A DNA stretch of 64,000 nt. Origin: Plasmopara viticola. Its lineage: Eukaryota; Oomycota; Peronosporomycetes; Peronosporales; Peronosporaceae. The translations under genes and the position numbers were made by a program. Below, one piece after another: positions 21,738 to 32,908 of this stretch. The stretch is from the NCBI GenBank assembly GCA_001695595.3, contig MBPM02000016.1:744001-808000 (forward strand), in the 5' to 3' direction. The notes beneath the pieces were generated by a model that ran no database searches, had not been told where the DNA came from, and saw only the letters and a program-made list of their open reading frames with translations. Each line of letters starts with the position of its first letter. Position 1 is the first letter of the stretch.

Positions 21738-24474
21738 ATGCCATCGAGATTAAGCTTGAAAGTACATCCTCATCGCTCTTTATGCGCGGTCGGGACGCCA
21801 CCGTTTGAGGGGAAGGTGGAGAGTTATACTGGCTTGCAATCCCCAGCACCTCCACCTTGTAAATCTGTGCCTGCAACTAGGGACAATTGGCGATGGTTTG
21901 CCAATTATCCGCGTCTGCGCTTTGTCATGTTGTTCATTGTGTGCACTTACGTTGGCGGGGTCTACGTCTCTACAAAAGTCACGACGTCGATTCTTGACGT
22001 GCTTGGCGTCCATAACGAGCTCATTGCTACTCGAAAAGTATTTGTAACTACAAGCCGCACATTGAACACCATGACAGAGTGTGTCAATAGAAGCTCGCTT
22101 GAGTATCTAGCGGGTGCCAAATTGCACTTTGAAGCCGACCGCAAACGCATTCAGAAAGCCATCGATGCGAATGCCAACGCCCTTGCCAAACAACGAAACG
22201 CAACAATGGCTTGTACGTTGATTGTGATAGTCGTCTGCTCTACCTTCCACGATCAACTAACACTCTGCTACGCCAGGTTCCAGTATGTTTTTGACCAGTT
22301 TGAAGAAGTTGGGTCCAATGAACGAAAGCAACTCGACGCTGGGCTGTTTTTACGATAGATTCTATGAAGATACCCCTGAAACGGAGGCTGTATCGTCGTC
22401 GAGGGCACTGCTACTTACTGTCCGAACACTATTGACAACACAAGCTGTGTCGGCAACAAACGAAACCATATCAAAGCAGCAAACACAACTAAAGCGTCAG
22501 CTCATGGAAATGTGGAATGCTGTTGACATGATCAAAAAGTCGATCGAAAACTCATTTGAGGTCACAAACTCATTGATAATTAGCGAACTGGGCTCATTGA
22601 CGCCTACACTTTCGAGTAGCGATGAGAGCGGCCATGCAAACCAGTCTGCCTCCCGTCTCGGGCGTTTAGTCAAGATCGCGTCGTCAGAAATCGCCGACCC
22701 GTTGACTTCGACATCGTTTGCCGGACTGGAAGCCATGCAAAAAGCTGGTCGAACGCTTCACAAAGCACTCGAGTTTCTAGCAGGACTACACGACGGTTTT
22801 ACGAGCATCAAGGACACTGCCGACGCAACGTGGAAGCTCCTGGAGACGCAATTGAATACCACTATCCAACAGGCTGCACAACTGCAAAAGGAGCTTGAAT
22901 ACGCCGCTGAGTCGACAGCGCACCAAATCAATCGCACCAGCAACGCGATAATAACAAGCGTGAATCAAACCCGAGCAGAAATATCCAAGTCGTTTCGGAT
23001 CTTGCGGCAAAGATGGCAACTTGCAGTCGATCAGGTCGTGAACGAAGGCTTTGCGCCTTGGCAACAGCTAGGAGATCGATTTGCAGCCGACCTCACGGCG
23101 AATCAGCGCCAATCCGTACGACCAGACAGCTCCATTCAGCGCAAATACATCTTGCCAGATAGAACGTCCAACTCTAGCTTGGAACAAGAACACTCCAACC
23201 TCTCACGTGACGAGAGGTGGCAAAATGCCACCTCGTCGTCTCCCCCTGCTGGCGACAGCAACGACTTTGACATTGATACTGCCGTATTGCGAGCTTCGCT
23301 CGTGGATATTGGCGTCTTGATAACGCAAGTGGTTTTTTACGTGGATGTTGGCCGTCTCGCTTTACTGGCTACCGATCTCGCAGTCGGGCTCATCACCGAG
23401 TCTTACTCTGACATGCCACTGCTGGACATTCGAGGCATCACCACTGTCGACACGATTGAACATGTCTGGGAAGTCTTTTTCTGCCAGCACAACTTTTCAG
23501 CGGTCTGCTACACGCTCGCCGCAAACGCTTCCGAGTTGATGCAAGTGTTCGTGACATTCCTCATCGTCTTTGTTGCTGCTTTGCTCGTCACAATCGGATT
23601 GTTCATGTGGAAGCGAGAACACATCCAGCATTGCAACGGGACTGGACAAGCCTCAACGGCACCGACGACCATGCAAATGCTCACCCGGATATTTTTCGAG
23701 AATAGCGGCAACACTAGCCAAGCTGTTGCCGATCCACTGAAAGAGATTGAAAAGTACGCCACGATTATCAACGACTCGATGCGCAAGGACTACGCCGCAC
23801 TGGAGCTGGACACGGCTGTCGTGTGGAGAAATCAATCCAAGGTACTCGACGATTTGAATGATGGTGCAATGACCACGAGCAGCCTGATCCGGATGTTGCA
23901 AGACTGCACCGAGGAGATTGGCGGGCAGTGGACGATTGAGGATGGTGAAGCTTCGCTTGCAAGTCAGTGTTTAACACGCACACTGAGCAACACGTCTGAG
24001 ATCGTGGCTCTATCCTCCGACAAGATGAATTTGAGTGCCAATGCGCCATTTTTGACCTCACCCACTGCCTTTATGTCGTGCTTTTCACCTACAGAGCTGT
24101 TGCCCAAGGAACGTGACAACGTTGTGGCTAAGCTACAGCACGACCTCTCCTGTGCCACGGAAAAGGCTGTGTATTTCTCGTTTGCATCGTGGTGGCTCTT
24201 GCTTGTCGTGTTTGTCGCCAACCGGTTTATTGCAAGGATGATCATCAAGGCAGCAGGCGTGTACTGGTGGCGCTCCTTAAGTGCCAATCGACTGCAGTTC
24301 ACGGGCTTTTGCCGGGAAAATGGAGACATTGAGGACAGCAACAAACTATCAGCGGCAATTCAGCGGCACCTGCGAGAAGCAAACTGGCAGATCATTAGTC
24401 GCTTCGTTGGCATTGGAGGCACGCTTCTCTGCGTCGTAATTGTGATTATCATTACATTTTATGGACTGGTCTAG
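21738..24474 (+). CDS. Unidentified 890-residue multi-pass membrane glycoprotein
   Basis: Two exons, 21738-22212 and 22277-24474, joined by a 64-bp GT-AG intron. The splice fuses ATMAC to SSMFLTSL and keeps the frame. The N-terminal cytoplasmic stretch is Pro-rich, followed by a membrane span (RFVMLFIVCTYVGGVYV). A long extracytoplasmic part comes next, with heptad-like helices and many N-x-S/T sites. A second span (FVTFLIVFVAALLVTIGLF) lies at about residue 600, followed by another glycosylatable loop. Two more spans (SWWLLLVVFVANRF, LLCVVIVIIITFYGLV) close the protein. The topology of large glycosylated loops between spans recalls prominin or Tweety-type proteins, but I see no diagnostic motif and make no functional call. 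The tail lies 82 bp from the convergent mannosidase gene. Confidence 0.8.
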
Positions 24475-24556
24475 AGAAACAACTTGACTGCATTCGAGCT
24501 TATTATCATGCAACAATAAACCACATTTGCCCATAAAACTCGGCGCTGTTGCAATG

Positions 24557-27500
24557 TTACTCGAACGCCATGATCTCTGTCAGACCTTGCAACGCAGCAC
24601 CGAGTTCATTCCAGCTTTCCTCCACCACTTGATCCATCAGAGAAGGGGTCTCAACCGCCTTTGCAAAGCACACGCGAAACGCACGGACCTCAATCGCTTG
24701 CAACGTCACCGACGTGTTCTTCACTGGGAACGACCGAGACGACCAGCCATACGCTTCATCGGTCGTCTTCCACTGCAGATTGACTTGCTCCACCTCAGAG
24801 AGCTCCTTCGTGCCAGTCAACACCAGCTCCGTCACCTCCGACACTTTAGAGTTTTTGACTGAAAAGAGAGACGAAAAGTCCACCGTAACCGGCTGCGACA
24901 AGGTCGAATGCTCGTCCACAGCGTATAAATGCGACAGCCGCACCAATAGACACTGCTTCGTTAGCTCTTGCAACGTTGTCAAACCTACGTTTGCTGGAAA
25001 TTCGCTCACTGTCAGCCACGGCACCTTCGCCTCCACCGCAGAAGAAACAGGTTTGCGATAGACGGACAACGGACGAAAGAACTGAGACTCCATTTTCGAA
25101 CGGAGGCTGCGCATGCCATCCTCAGCCGAGTCCACGTTGATAAAAAAGTTGCCCCGAGCTACGAGACCCTTTGTTGTTTGCTGCTTTGTGGCCGTGTTGT
25201 ACACGGTTTCTGTCTCGTTGAGATGTTCATGCACCCCTTTGTTGTCATCAGCCAGCAGACGACGGTGAACCATCACTTCAATCTGGCCGTCCACTAGACT
25301 CGCTGCCCCTTGCGAACGGTCCGTCACCACATTAAGCTGGTGCTTCGCATCTTTAATGTAAGCTCCAGTGGCGATTGGGTAGTAGTTGGCCGACACCGCC
25401 TCCTGGTTGTCGTGCAAAGTCAAGTTCCACGTTTCGCGGTAGTTGCGCACACGCTTCATGAACTCAAGTCCATTCGAATCCGTGTACAGCGTTCCATTTG
25501 ATGCAATGCTATCGCCAGTGTCAAAGCGTACGATCACCTCTTTGCCTTGGTTGTCGGCGATGGGAATGGGCCCAACGGTCCACTCAATTTCCAAGAATTC
25601 ATCGTCGTCATTCACGCGGTACTCGAGCGTAACCCAGCTGCCAATTCTAAAGGCCACGCGAGGCACACTGGTGCGACCAACGTCGGCAGCAACGTCAGCC
25701 AATAACTCAACCATTGTCACTGCCGGCGACGTGTCAAGTGTGGCATCCTCGGATCCGTTGCCCGCCACAGGATACGTTCTGTTGGAGTCAGGACGGAATG
25801 CATACGCGCCAGACTTTGCACCATTGCCTTGGAACGCCTGGTAGTACGCCACATCAAGGGACAATGGAATCTGAAGATTTTTCTTCTTGTTCGCAAGTTT
25901 GGTAATCGAGCCCGTGGTCTTACAAATCTCGACTCGAATTAAATGGTTTTCCAACACCACCACATCATCGCTTGCTTCATCATCGTAAGCGCTGATTGTT
26001 TGACTGTCCAGGTCTTTCTGCTTGACCAAAAACCGAGTGGTGCTCAATGGCTTGAGTTCAGTGCTGAAGACAAACGAGTACGGCGCCACTCGAGTCTCTG
26101 GGTGGACGGGTAATGCCACATACACATTCTGGTCACGAACGTTGGCAACTCCCGATAGCACCGTCACTTCCGCTGATTTGTGCATGATCGGAATCGACAA
26201 CGTTGCGACCTTCGTTCGCGCTAGAGCATTGTGCACTAAAACTTCAAAATTCATGTTTTGGGTCGATACGTCGCACACGCTCGTGTTGGCCAGCAGGCAA
26301 AAGTGATACGCCTCCTTCTCTCCAATCACAAACAAGACCTCGTTCAATTCCTTCTCGGCCTGGAGGATGCCATCGTGTAACCGCAGGGCATAATCATCCG
26401 CAACAGCTTGTTTTTCCGTTCCAGAGATCCCGTCGTGGTGCTGGACGAGCCCCACAGCCCGTTTCAATGCAATCAATGGACTGGAATGGTGACTTTGATA
26501 GACTGCATCAAGCTGACGCACTTGCTGCAGCAGCGTATTGGCCGCTCGAACAAAACGCTTGAGCGTCGGTCGACTCGTGAAATAGCCCGACCAGTAATCA
26601 TCTCGCGCCGAGGCGTAGGGTAGAAAGTCGTCAGTCTTCACACTCCACGTGATTCCTTCCCCTCGCTTCAAGTCCGTGTAGTACGACAGATTCGAGTACA
26701 GCACATTCACGCGTCCGTCTTGGTTGACGTAGTGGAGAATCTTGTCCATGTTTTTATACCAACGCCGCGAATTATCGTATTGAAAGTCACAGCCCATGGG
26801 AATGAAAACATGATTGCCTCGCGACGCCCCTCCTCGCATTTTCGCATTATTGACAAACGCCTCGACTTCATCGCACACGTCAAAATCGTGGAGTTGAGCA
26901 TTGTCTTGAATCTGGTTTTCATTTTTGCCAAAATCGAATTTCCCAGGCGAACAGTAATGATCAATAATTTCGCCAGTAAAGATTTGCGCCGTTTTGCCCC
27001 GTGACTTGCTGGCACGCCAAATAAACTCCAGGTCCTTGTTCTTTTTACGCTTTCCATAGTCTTGGTAGTCAATTCGAGCAAAGTAGAGGGCATCAAAGCC
27101 AACGCCTTGCGACAGCAACGAGCCCTGCGTGGCCGAATGGCCGAACGGATCGATCTGCCACCCGATTCGCGGCGTAATGCCGAATTCGTCCATGAGGAGC
27201 TGGTGGCCGTACGCCGTCTGATCGACCATGGCAATGTAATGTGGTGTGGCTTCATCGTGCATGCACCAGCCACCATTGACGGTCAGATCCAAGCGTCCTT
27301 CTTGCACGAGCTGCTTGACAATGCCTCGCACTTCAGACCCTTGTTCGCCCCACCAGCGCTGGAAGTACGATTGTTCTACAAACATAAATTGGCGGTCTGG
27401 GTTACGCACGAGCTCCTCGATGGCCGTGTCCAGGATATACTGCACCCTCTGGACGTAGTACTCGTCCACATTGAGGATCCAACCCGGATCGTCGTGAGAG

Positions 27501-27658
27501 TGCGCAATGAGATGCACGTTCAGCTTGTCCGCTACAATGCGACCCGATGTATTGTACACACCGTCAGTGGGAGGCGTCCATTTGCTAGGATCGCACGTGG
27601 CGGCAACAGAGCTAGCGAAGAGCGCAGTTGCTAGCGCTCTTACCATGTTCGTTTGCAT
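24557..27658 (-). CDS. MAN2B1: Lysosomal-type alpha-mannosidase (glycoside hydrolase family 38)
   Basis: Complete, intronless, 1033 residues from ATG 27658 (another ATG at 27646 would also keep the signal peptide VRALATALFASSVAA). It hydrolyses alpha-mannose from N-glycans in acidic vacuoles or after secretion. The GH38 zinc site is visible: H55 and D57 in AHSHDDPGW, the nucleophile D170 in GWQIDPFGHS, and the last zinc ligand in VQHHDGISGT. The middle and C-terminal beta domains follow at normal length. Wording is closer to lysosomal/vacuolar MAN2B1 than to Golgi mannosidase II, and there is no N-terminal membrane anchor. Convergent with the membrane-protein gene on its left. Confidence 0.96.
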   Translation of the reverse strand: MQTNMVRALATALFASSVAATCDPSKWTPPTDGVYNTSGRIVADKLNVHLIAHSHDDPGWILNVDEYYVQRVQYILDTAIEELVRNPDRQFMFVEQSYFQRWWGEQGSEVRGIVKQLVQEGRLDLTVNGGWCMHDEATPHYIAMVDQTAYGHQLLMDEFGITPRIGWQIDPFGHSATQGSLLSQGVGFDALYFARIDYQDYGKRKKNKDLEFIWRASKSRGKTAQIFTGEIIDHYCSPGKFDFGKNENQIQDNAQLHDFDVCDEVEAFVNNAKMRGGASRGNHVFIPMGCDFQYDNSRRWYKNMDKILHYVNQDGRVNVLYSNLSYYTDLKRGEGITWSVKTDDFLPYASARDDYWSGYFTSRPTLKRFVRAANTLLQQVRQLDAVYQSHHSSPLIALKRAVGLVQHHDGISGTEKQAVADDYALRLHDGILQAEKELNEVLFVIGEKEAYHFCLLANTSVCDVSTQNMNFEVLVHNALARTKVATLSIPIMHKSAEVTVLSGVANVRDQNVYVALPVHPETRVAPYSFVFSTELKPLSTTRFLVKQKDLDSQTISAYDDEASDDVVVLENHLIRVEICKTTGSITKLANKKKNLQIPLSLDVAYYQAFQGNGAKSGAYAFRPDSNRTYPVAGNGSEDATLDTSPAVTMVELLADVAADVGRTSVPRVAFRIGSWVTLEYRVNDDDEFLEIEWTVGPIPIADNQGKEVIVRFDTGDSIASNGTLYTDSNGLEFMKRVRNYRETWNLTLHDNQEAVSANYYPIATGAYIKDAKHQLNVVTDRSQGAASLVDGQIEVMVHRRLLADDNKGVHEHLNETETVYNTATKQQTTKGLVARGNFFINVDSAEDGMRSLRSKMESQFFRPLSVYRKPVSSAVEAKVPWLTVSEFPANVGLTTLQELTKQCLLVRLSHLYAVDEHSTLSQPVTVDFSSLFSVKNSKVSEVTELVLTGTKELSEVEQVNLQWKTTDEAYGWSSRSFPVKNTSVTLQAIEVRAFRVCFAKAVETPSLMDQVVEESWNELGAALQGLTEIMAFE

Positions 27659-28622
27659 GGGCAAGAATCAGATCTCGCGATCTTTTGCTTGGTGTACTTG
27701 CACACGTATGCGTGTACGCGACGTAAAGTTGAAGTGCGCACTCAACAGAAAGCAACAATAGTAATTGTAAGTAAAAGATTTCTTTTGCGCTCGGAAGAGG
27801 TGAGCTCAGAAGGCCGTTTTCTACGAAAGTGCAAGATTCTGTTCGACAGGCTGACTTAGTCACGTGCGGTTTCGTTGCACGACAGCTAAAAGGGATCGAT
27901 ATTATTGAAAAAAAAGAAATATATATATAATTTTTAAAAAAGTGACAGGGCGGACCGAACGTTGCAATGTCCTGCGCAAATGTGGAGAAACCTTGAGCTC
28001 TTCTATCTAGTTTATTGTGCATGCACGCAATTGCGCATTCCAGGTAAACTCCATATTTCGAGGAATTGAGTGTAGTCGCAGAATTATCCGCTACAGACCT
28101 TTATGGTCGATGGATTGATGGGATCATGTATGAGCAATGCAAGCTAATTGTGGAAATTAATGTCAACCGGCGTGAAAGGCAGGGAAGTTTGGAAAGTGCT
28201 CATAGCAACCTCTGGCAACACAAGAGGCTTCTACTTGAACGTGCTTACACTGAGCCATAGCGTGCGCGCCAGTCGTCGGTTTGTCATATCGTCAGCACCC
28301 ATTTCTACCACTATACACTGTAAAATATCATGTAAAAAGCGTCAAACACGCATAGACGGAAGCCTTGCGCGACTCGATTTTTATGGCAAGGTGGGAGGCT
28401 ATCCTGTTGGTTAAGTACGACGGTCGCCATATTCTCGAAACAGAGTGTGACTGGCTTAAAGGGTTTCGAACTGACGGTTTCTGTCCAGCTTGGAGAGTTC
28501 CCTAGCCCTACCACTCTTTACTGGGGGGGGGGACCTTGTCTCTATCGCCACTTTAGCGCTCACTTCGCGATTTTCTTGGACTCGCAGCTGCACGTGGTGA
28601 CTGCCGACTGCTGACAGCACCA
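27659..28622. other. Intergenic region
   Basis: About 960 bp between the divergent mannosidase and the small gene at 28.6 kb. No gene was recognised. A (G)10 run at 28523-28532 is the only conspicuous tract and may be length-polymorphic. The left end holds the mannosidase promoter. Confidence 0.5.
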
Positions 28623-28722
28623 TGCCGCGTTTACTACGATCGACGGCGCCAAGCCCCAGCGTTGAGGAACTTGCTTTTGCAGCGTCGGCGGCTTCTTCTC
28701 GTCGCACGCGTCGCAACGCTCT

Positions 28723-29244
28723 GTGTCTGTGGCCTCGTCCGAGGGGCCGCGCTGTCCCACCCATGGTCCCTTATCACTACCCCGCCGTCGTAGCAGTGTA
28801 GGTATTGCAGTCGAGATTTTTGGATGTCTAATTGACACTGACAGCAATTTGAAACAGGATGCGCTTCAGCGTAGCAGCCAGCAGAGTCAGCGACGCACTA
28901 GTGGCTTTCCAAAGCCTAAGAGCACAATTGACATGGACGCCGACTTTCGCAACTCAAAGCTCTCGTCGCGCGACACGCAGCCTGATGACGACAATATGTT
29001 TACAGATGGCAGCTGTACATCCGAAGTCGAGCGCGTTTCTAGCTTGAGCTGTCGCTGCTCTTGCGCTGATGCGAATGAGTTTGCCATCACGTCGTCCTCA
29101 ATCGTCATTGAAGATCGCCAGCTCGCTGTCGTAGAGAGAGAACTGCGTGATTTTCGCAAGACGCTCGTGCGTAAATTGTGCTCGCGACTTGCAAAAATTC
29201 CCGGTCTTGCTCGCCGGAAGCCCATTACCAAGCCAAATTTTTGA
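28723..29244 (+). CDS. Small hypothetical protein, 5' end uncertain
   Basis: A hydrophilic, Ser/Arg/Asp-rich product ends with a probable amphipathic helix (LAVVERELRDFRKTLVRKLC) and a basic tail. It is not recognised. The frame is open from about 28660 but has no ATG before 28935. The only good upstream ATG (28623; MPRLLRSTAPSPSVEELAFA) is in another frame, so an unseen exon or an indel may be involved. A 60-bp stretch at 28798-28857 starts GTAGGT, contains CTAAT and ends AACAG. It looks like an intron of 3n length whose retention keeps the frame. The start given is a GTG and is only a boundary. Existence as a gene is likely; the model is not settled. Confidence 0.4.
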   Translation: MSVASSEGPRCPTHGPLSLPRRRSSVGIAVEIFGCLIDTDSNLKQDALQRSSQQSQRRTSGFPKPKSTIDMDADFRNSKLSSRDTQPDDDNMFTDGSCTSEVERVSSLSCRCSCADANEFAITSSSIVIEDRQLAVVERELRDFRKTLVRKLCSRLAKIPGLARRKPITKPNF

Positions 29245-29517
29245 ATAGGCGTCTACGTGGACATTGGGAATCCGGTGGGTGCCGTTGGCAGGTGTTAATG
29301 GTAGAAGAAGAGGTAGCTTAATTGTCTGCCTGGGTGAAGTCGATAATATTTATACGATTTATTGAGAATTAAATCAAGTGCATGGCCGTTTACGTTTACA
29401 GTGGCATAATCAAGTGCTCCAATGCAATTACTTCTCATGTATGTCATATTGATAAGTAAAATCGTACACGGTTGATTACTAATAGCACCGCCGACAGCTG
29501 CTACTAACAGTCAATTC

Positions 29518-29898
29518 TTAGACGTCGAAAGGCTTGCGATTGGAACGGCGGACATGCGCTTGGTACATCATTGTAGATACTAGCGTAAAAACAAAGACCA
29601 GCGCCACGACAAATGCAATCAATTGCGATCGCATTATCTGTCATACAAGCACAGGATGTAGAGATAGCTCGAAGTGTTACCAGAGTTTCCCTTTTGAGAT
29701 AAGAGCGGGCAGACGTACCCGTCGAGCATTAATGTCTGCTATGTCGGATGGCTTCTTGTGCTGTCGCTTAAGACGCTCACTCATTTTGGAGTAGCGTTCG
29801 CCACTATAGATTGTGGGCCCCAGCGCTACATCAACGCCGCGCTGACTAGGCTTCGAGACGCCAGTAACTCGATTCCGCAGCGTCATAGTCATTGTCAA
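29518..29898 (-). CDS. Small single-pass membrane protein, 99 residues
   Basis: Two exons, 29719-29898 and 29518-29637, separated by an 81-bp intron with GTACGT donor and GACAG acceptor in phase 0. The 60-residue N-terminal part is basic and hydrophilic (SERLKRQHKKPSDIADINAR), then one membrane span (LIAFVVALVFVFTLV) and a short basic C-terminus (RRSNRKPFDV). It has no signal peptide, so it is probably a tail-proximal ER or mitochondrial membrane protein. Not recognised. Each exon alone is too short to stand out; the clean join and the anchor make it credible. Divergent from LCB1, with 188 bp between the two ATGs. Confidence 0.7.
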
Positions 29899-30086
29899 TG
29901 TTGTCCTAAGAAATGAATACGCGGGTTATTATTTACTTGAAAACTATTAGAGCTGTTTCGGCGAATTATATGAGAGCAAAAATGTCGCAATAACTCTATT
30001 TTAAGCCTTAATATTTTTTTTTACCTGAGTCCTGTCGTTACTTGCCGACCTTCCCCCCTTTTTAACGCAACCTCTTTCGTGCCAAC

Positions 30087-31772
30087 ATGAGTGAGTGGTG
30101 GGCGACAATCGGCCAGCCCTTTGTGGAGGTGCGTAGCGCTTCTCTATTTCATTGCAATAGTGCCTGTCGCCATCCAGCTAAGTAATCGTTTGTAATAATT
30201 TTTTTACTATCAGGCGCTTCAGAGTTTAGATACCGTCAAGATTAAGGCGGCGTTCGCAAACGCACCCAGTTCGTACTTCGAGTATATTCGCTCCATTTAC
30301 GAACGCAGTCCAGAGCACGTGATTATCGAGACGTTTCTTATCGTATTTGTCATTACATCACCTTTGTCAAACGCGACAAGCCCAAGGGCGTTGCCTCGAA
30401 ACTCTCAGAGCGTGAGATTGATGACTTGTGCGAGGAGTGGATCCCCGAGCCCATCATTCCTCCCAACGCTGTCGTGGATCTCAACAAGTGCAAGCCTCTC
30501 GGCATTGTCGAGGCCACGCCCGATACACACATTAAGCTACAGGGTTTTGCAAAGCCGGTGATCAACTTGGCCACCTTTGACTTCCTTGGCATTGGCTCGC
30601 GTCGTGAGCTTAAGGAGGTTGCTATCAAGACACTTACTAAATACGGCTGCGGTTCTTGTGGACCTCGCGGTTTCTACGGCACCATCGACACGCACGAGAT
30701 ACTCGAAAAGGACATTTCGCGTATGATGGGAACGACTGATTCGATCACTTTTTCGGACACAGAGGCCACCTCGTCGTCAGTATTGCCGGCATTTGCCAGG
30801 CGTGGTGACCTTATTGTTATGGACGATGGCTGTAACGACTCGATCCTTGTTGGCGCCAATCTAGCGCGTTGTAGCGTGCTATACTACAAGCACAACGACG
30901 TGGAAGATTTAGAACGTGTGCTCAAGAACGTGCGGGATGAAGACAAGAGAAAAAAGCGTGGATCTGATTGCCAGCGCCGTTACGTGGTGACTGAGGCATT
31001 GTTCCGTAACCACGGCGACATGGTTGACCTACCCAAAGTAGTGAAATTGTGCGACAGATACTTTTTTCGCCTCTTTCTGGACGAAAGCTTTTCATTTGGT
31101 GTGCTGGGCAAATCTGGACGTGGCCTGACGGAGCACTACGGCATGGATGTCTCGGATGTGGCTATAATTTGCAGTTCTTTGGCTGGTTCTACCGCTAGCG
31201 TTGGTGGCTTTAGCACGGGCTCGCAAGAGGTGGTGGATTATCAACGTATCAATAGCGCCGGCTACGTCTTCTCAGCTTCGGCCCCGCCTTTTACGTCAGC
31301 TTGCTGTTCTGAGGCCATTCGCATCATGAGAAATGAGCCAGAACTTTTCATCAAGCTCCGTGACAATGCCAAGCTCGCGCATGATACTTTATCTGCGGGC
31401 GTTCAGGGAATGTACAGCATTCCTAAGGCCATTGTTTCCCCCATCCTACATTTGCGTTTATTGCCCGAGGTGGTGGCTCGCGTCGGTAACGAGGAAAACC
31501 AGCGCTTTTTGCAGCGTAAAGTGTGTGATTTGGTCATGCAAAAGTGCCTGGCCAAGGGTGTGGCTATTTGTTCGCCACGGTACAAGACCCACCAAACGCT
31601 GGAGCCGCTGCCCAGTTTGCGTGTGTCAGTCACTGCTATTCATTCGCCCAAAGATCTTGAAACAGCCTGCAAGATTATTGCGACGGAGGCCATGGCTACA
31701 GCCAAGGAGATTGTACCCACGTTTCCGGTGGACGTATCCCCTCAGAGTGGATTGCGGCAGCGCAAACAATAA
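30087..31772 (+). CDS. LCB1: Serine palmitoyltransferase subunit 1 (LCB1), with one-base frameshift
   Basis: Exon 1 is 30087-30128 (MSEWWATIGQPFVE). An 85-bp intron ends at 30213, and exon 2 runs to 31772. It encodes the regulatory LCB1 subunit of serine palmitoyltransferase, the ER enzyme condensing serine with palmitoyl-CoA in sphingolipid synthesis. The N-terminal membrane anchor (HVIIETFLIVFVI) and the aminotransferase fold are readable: LCEEWIPEPIIP, NLATFDFLGIGSR, YGCGSCGPRGFYGT. As expected for LCB1, the PLP lysine is absent. Around 30350 the frame breaks: GTCATTACATCACC reads correctly only if one T is missing (VI then YITFVKR). All else is intact, so an assembly error is likelier than decay. 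An automatic model would start wrongly at the ATG at 30426. Confidence 0.92.
30148..30200 (+). repeat. Intronic copy of a ~53-bp sequence shared with 34023-34075
   Basis: Part of LCB1 intron 1. It is identical for 25 nt (TTCATTGCAATAGTGCCTGT onward) and about 90% identical over roughly 50 nt to the intergenic sequence at 34023-34075, in the same orientation. The shared part ends before an A/T tract. Confidence 0.7.
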
Positions 31773-31879
31773 GTACGTTGCACTACATGATATGAAACGT
31801 AGATGCTAGCGGCAAGATTGATTTTTCTAACGGCGGCTTAACGTTCGGTAGTGTGGTTCTTACCTTTAGCCTGTTCGTC

Positions 31880-32254
31880 TTAAGTCGTCAGCATTTCCTT
31901 CTCACGCTGCTTACGGTAGATTTCAAATTGCTCGTCGTTGGTAAACTGGTGTAAGCACGCGTTAAGAGCTTTGTTATGGTCACGGCACTTAAAGATCACC
32001 ATAAACCCGTTGGCCTTGGCGCATTCTGCGAATTGCTCTGACACGCTACGGCACTTGGCGATCGCAATGTCGCTTAGCTCCTGCTTTAATTTCTGCGCGA
32101 GCATTCCCAACGAGTACCAACAATTTGGCGCTTTAGTGCACTATGATTGAATCAAAATGGCTGCAAGACATACGTGTTCGGCCTGGTTGCTCCACGAGAG
32201 ACGTGACGAGCGAAACTTGGCTTTGGCGGACTCCTTATCAACAGGCTGCTCCAT
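31880..32254 (-). CDS. CMC1: CMC1-like twin CX9C mitochondrial protein
   Basis: Exons 32174-32254 and 31880-32092, with an 81-bp GTATGT-AG intron in phase 0. The product is 97 residues. The first exon supplies the N-terminus starting MEQPVDKESAKAKF; the second ATG at 32110 lies inside the intron and is not the start. Two CX9C motifs (CRSVSEQFAEC and CRDHNKALNAC) form the CHCH hairpin, oxidised in the intermembrane space by the Mia40 pathway. Spacing and wording fit Cmc1, a copper-binding factor in cytochrome c oxidase assembly, better than Cmc2 or Cox17. Convergent with LCB1, 107 bp apart. Confidence 0.85.
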
Positions 32255-32908
32255 GGCACTCCAGAGTAAAATTTAACTTTTTAGTGTTTCAATTTTTATA
32301 GGGGCTATAATAGTATATTCTTAATATTGCAAATATTAAAAGTTAGTTTGGTCTTCTTCCAATGGCAATCGCTGGCGCTGCTTACTCTGTTGTTGATCCA
32401 TGTTACAACGGAAAAGCTTGTGTCCAATAGACGTCATCTTAATCTCGATGCGTCAAAAAAACGTTAGAGGATCCTTTTGCGCAACGCCGAATCAAATACT
32501 TTATTAACGCTGCTCACGTACGTGTAAGGAATTGACAAACCAAAGCAAAACGAGACGCTGCAGCGGCACGAGTAGAACAGAAGATTAGTGCTGCTACTTG
32601 CAAATTGCATGACAGACAGCAGCCAATTAAAGGGTCAAAAAGACGCACGAAAAACAAAGCAAGTGAGTTCGATTGCGCGGAGACGAAGCAGTTAGACGCG
32701 ATCAAGCTTGGTGGAAGCAAAAAGTGATGGACCTTTTACAAAGACTATGCTCATGTTCAGGTTGTCTCTCTCTGCACATGACATGTAGGGCGTAAGGGCC
32801 AAGCGCGAATCAATACGATGCTCTTAGTTACGTATTCTAAAGTAACAAACGTCGAGTACCTAGTCTTTATTCACCCACTCGACTCTTCTTGCAATAAATA
32901 CCAACCTG
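32255..32908. other. Intergenic region
   Basis: About 650 bp between the CMC1-like gene start and the chromodomain gene end. No gene, RNA or repeat was recognised. Confidence 0.5.
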
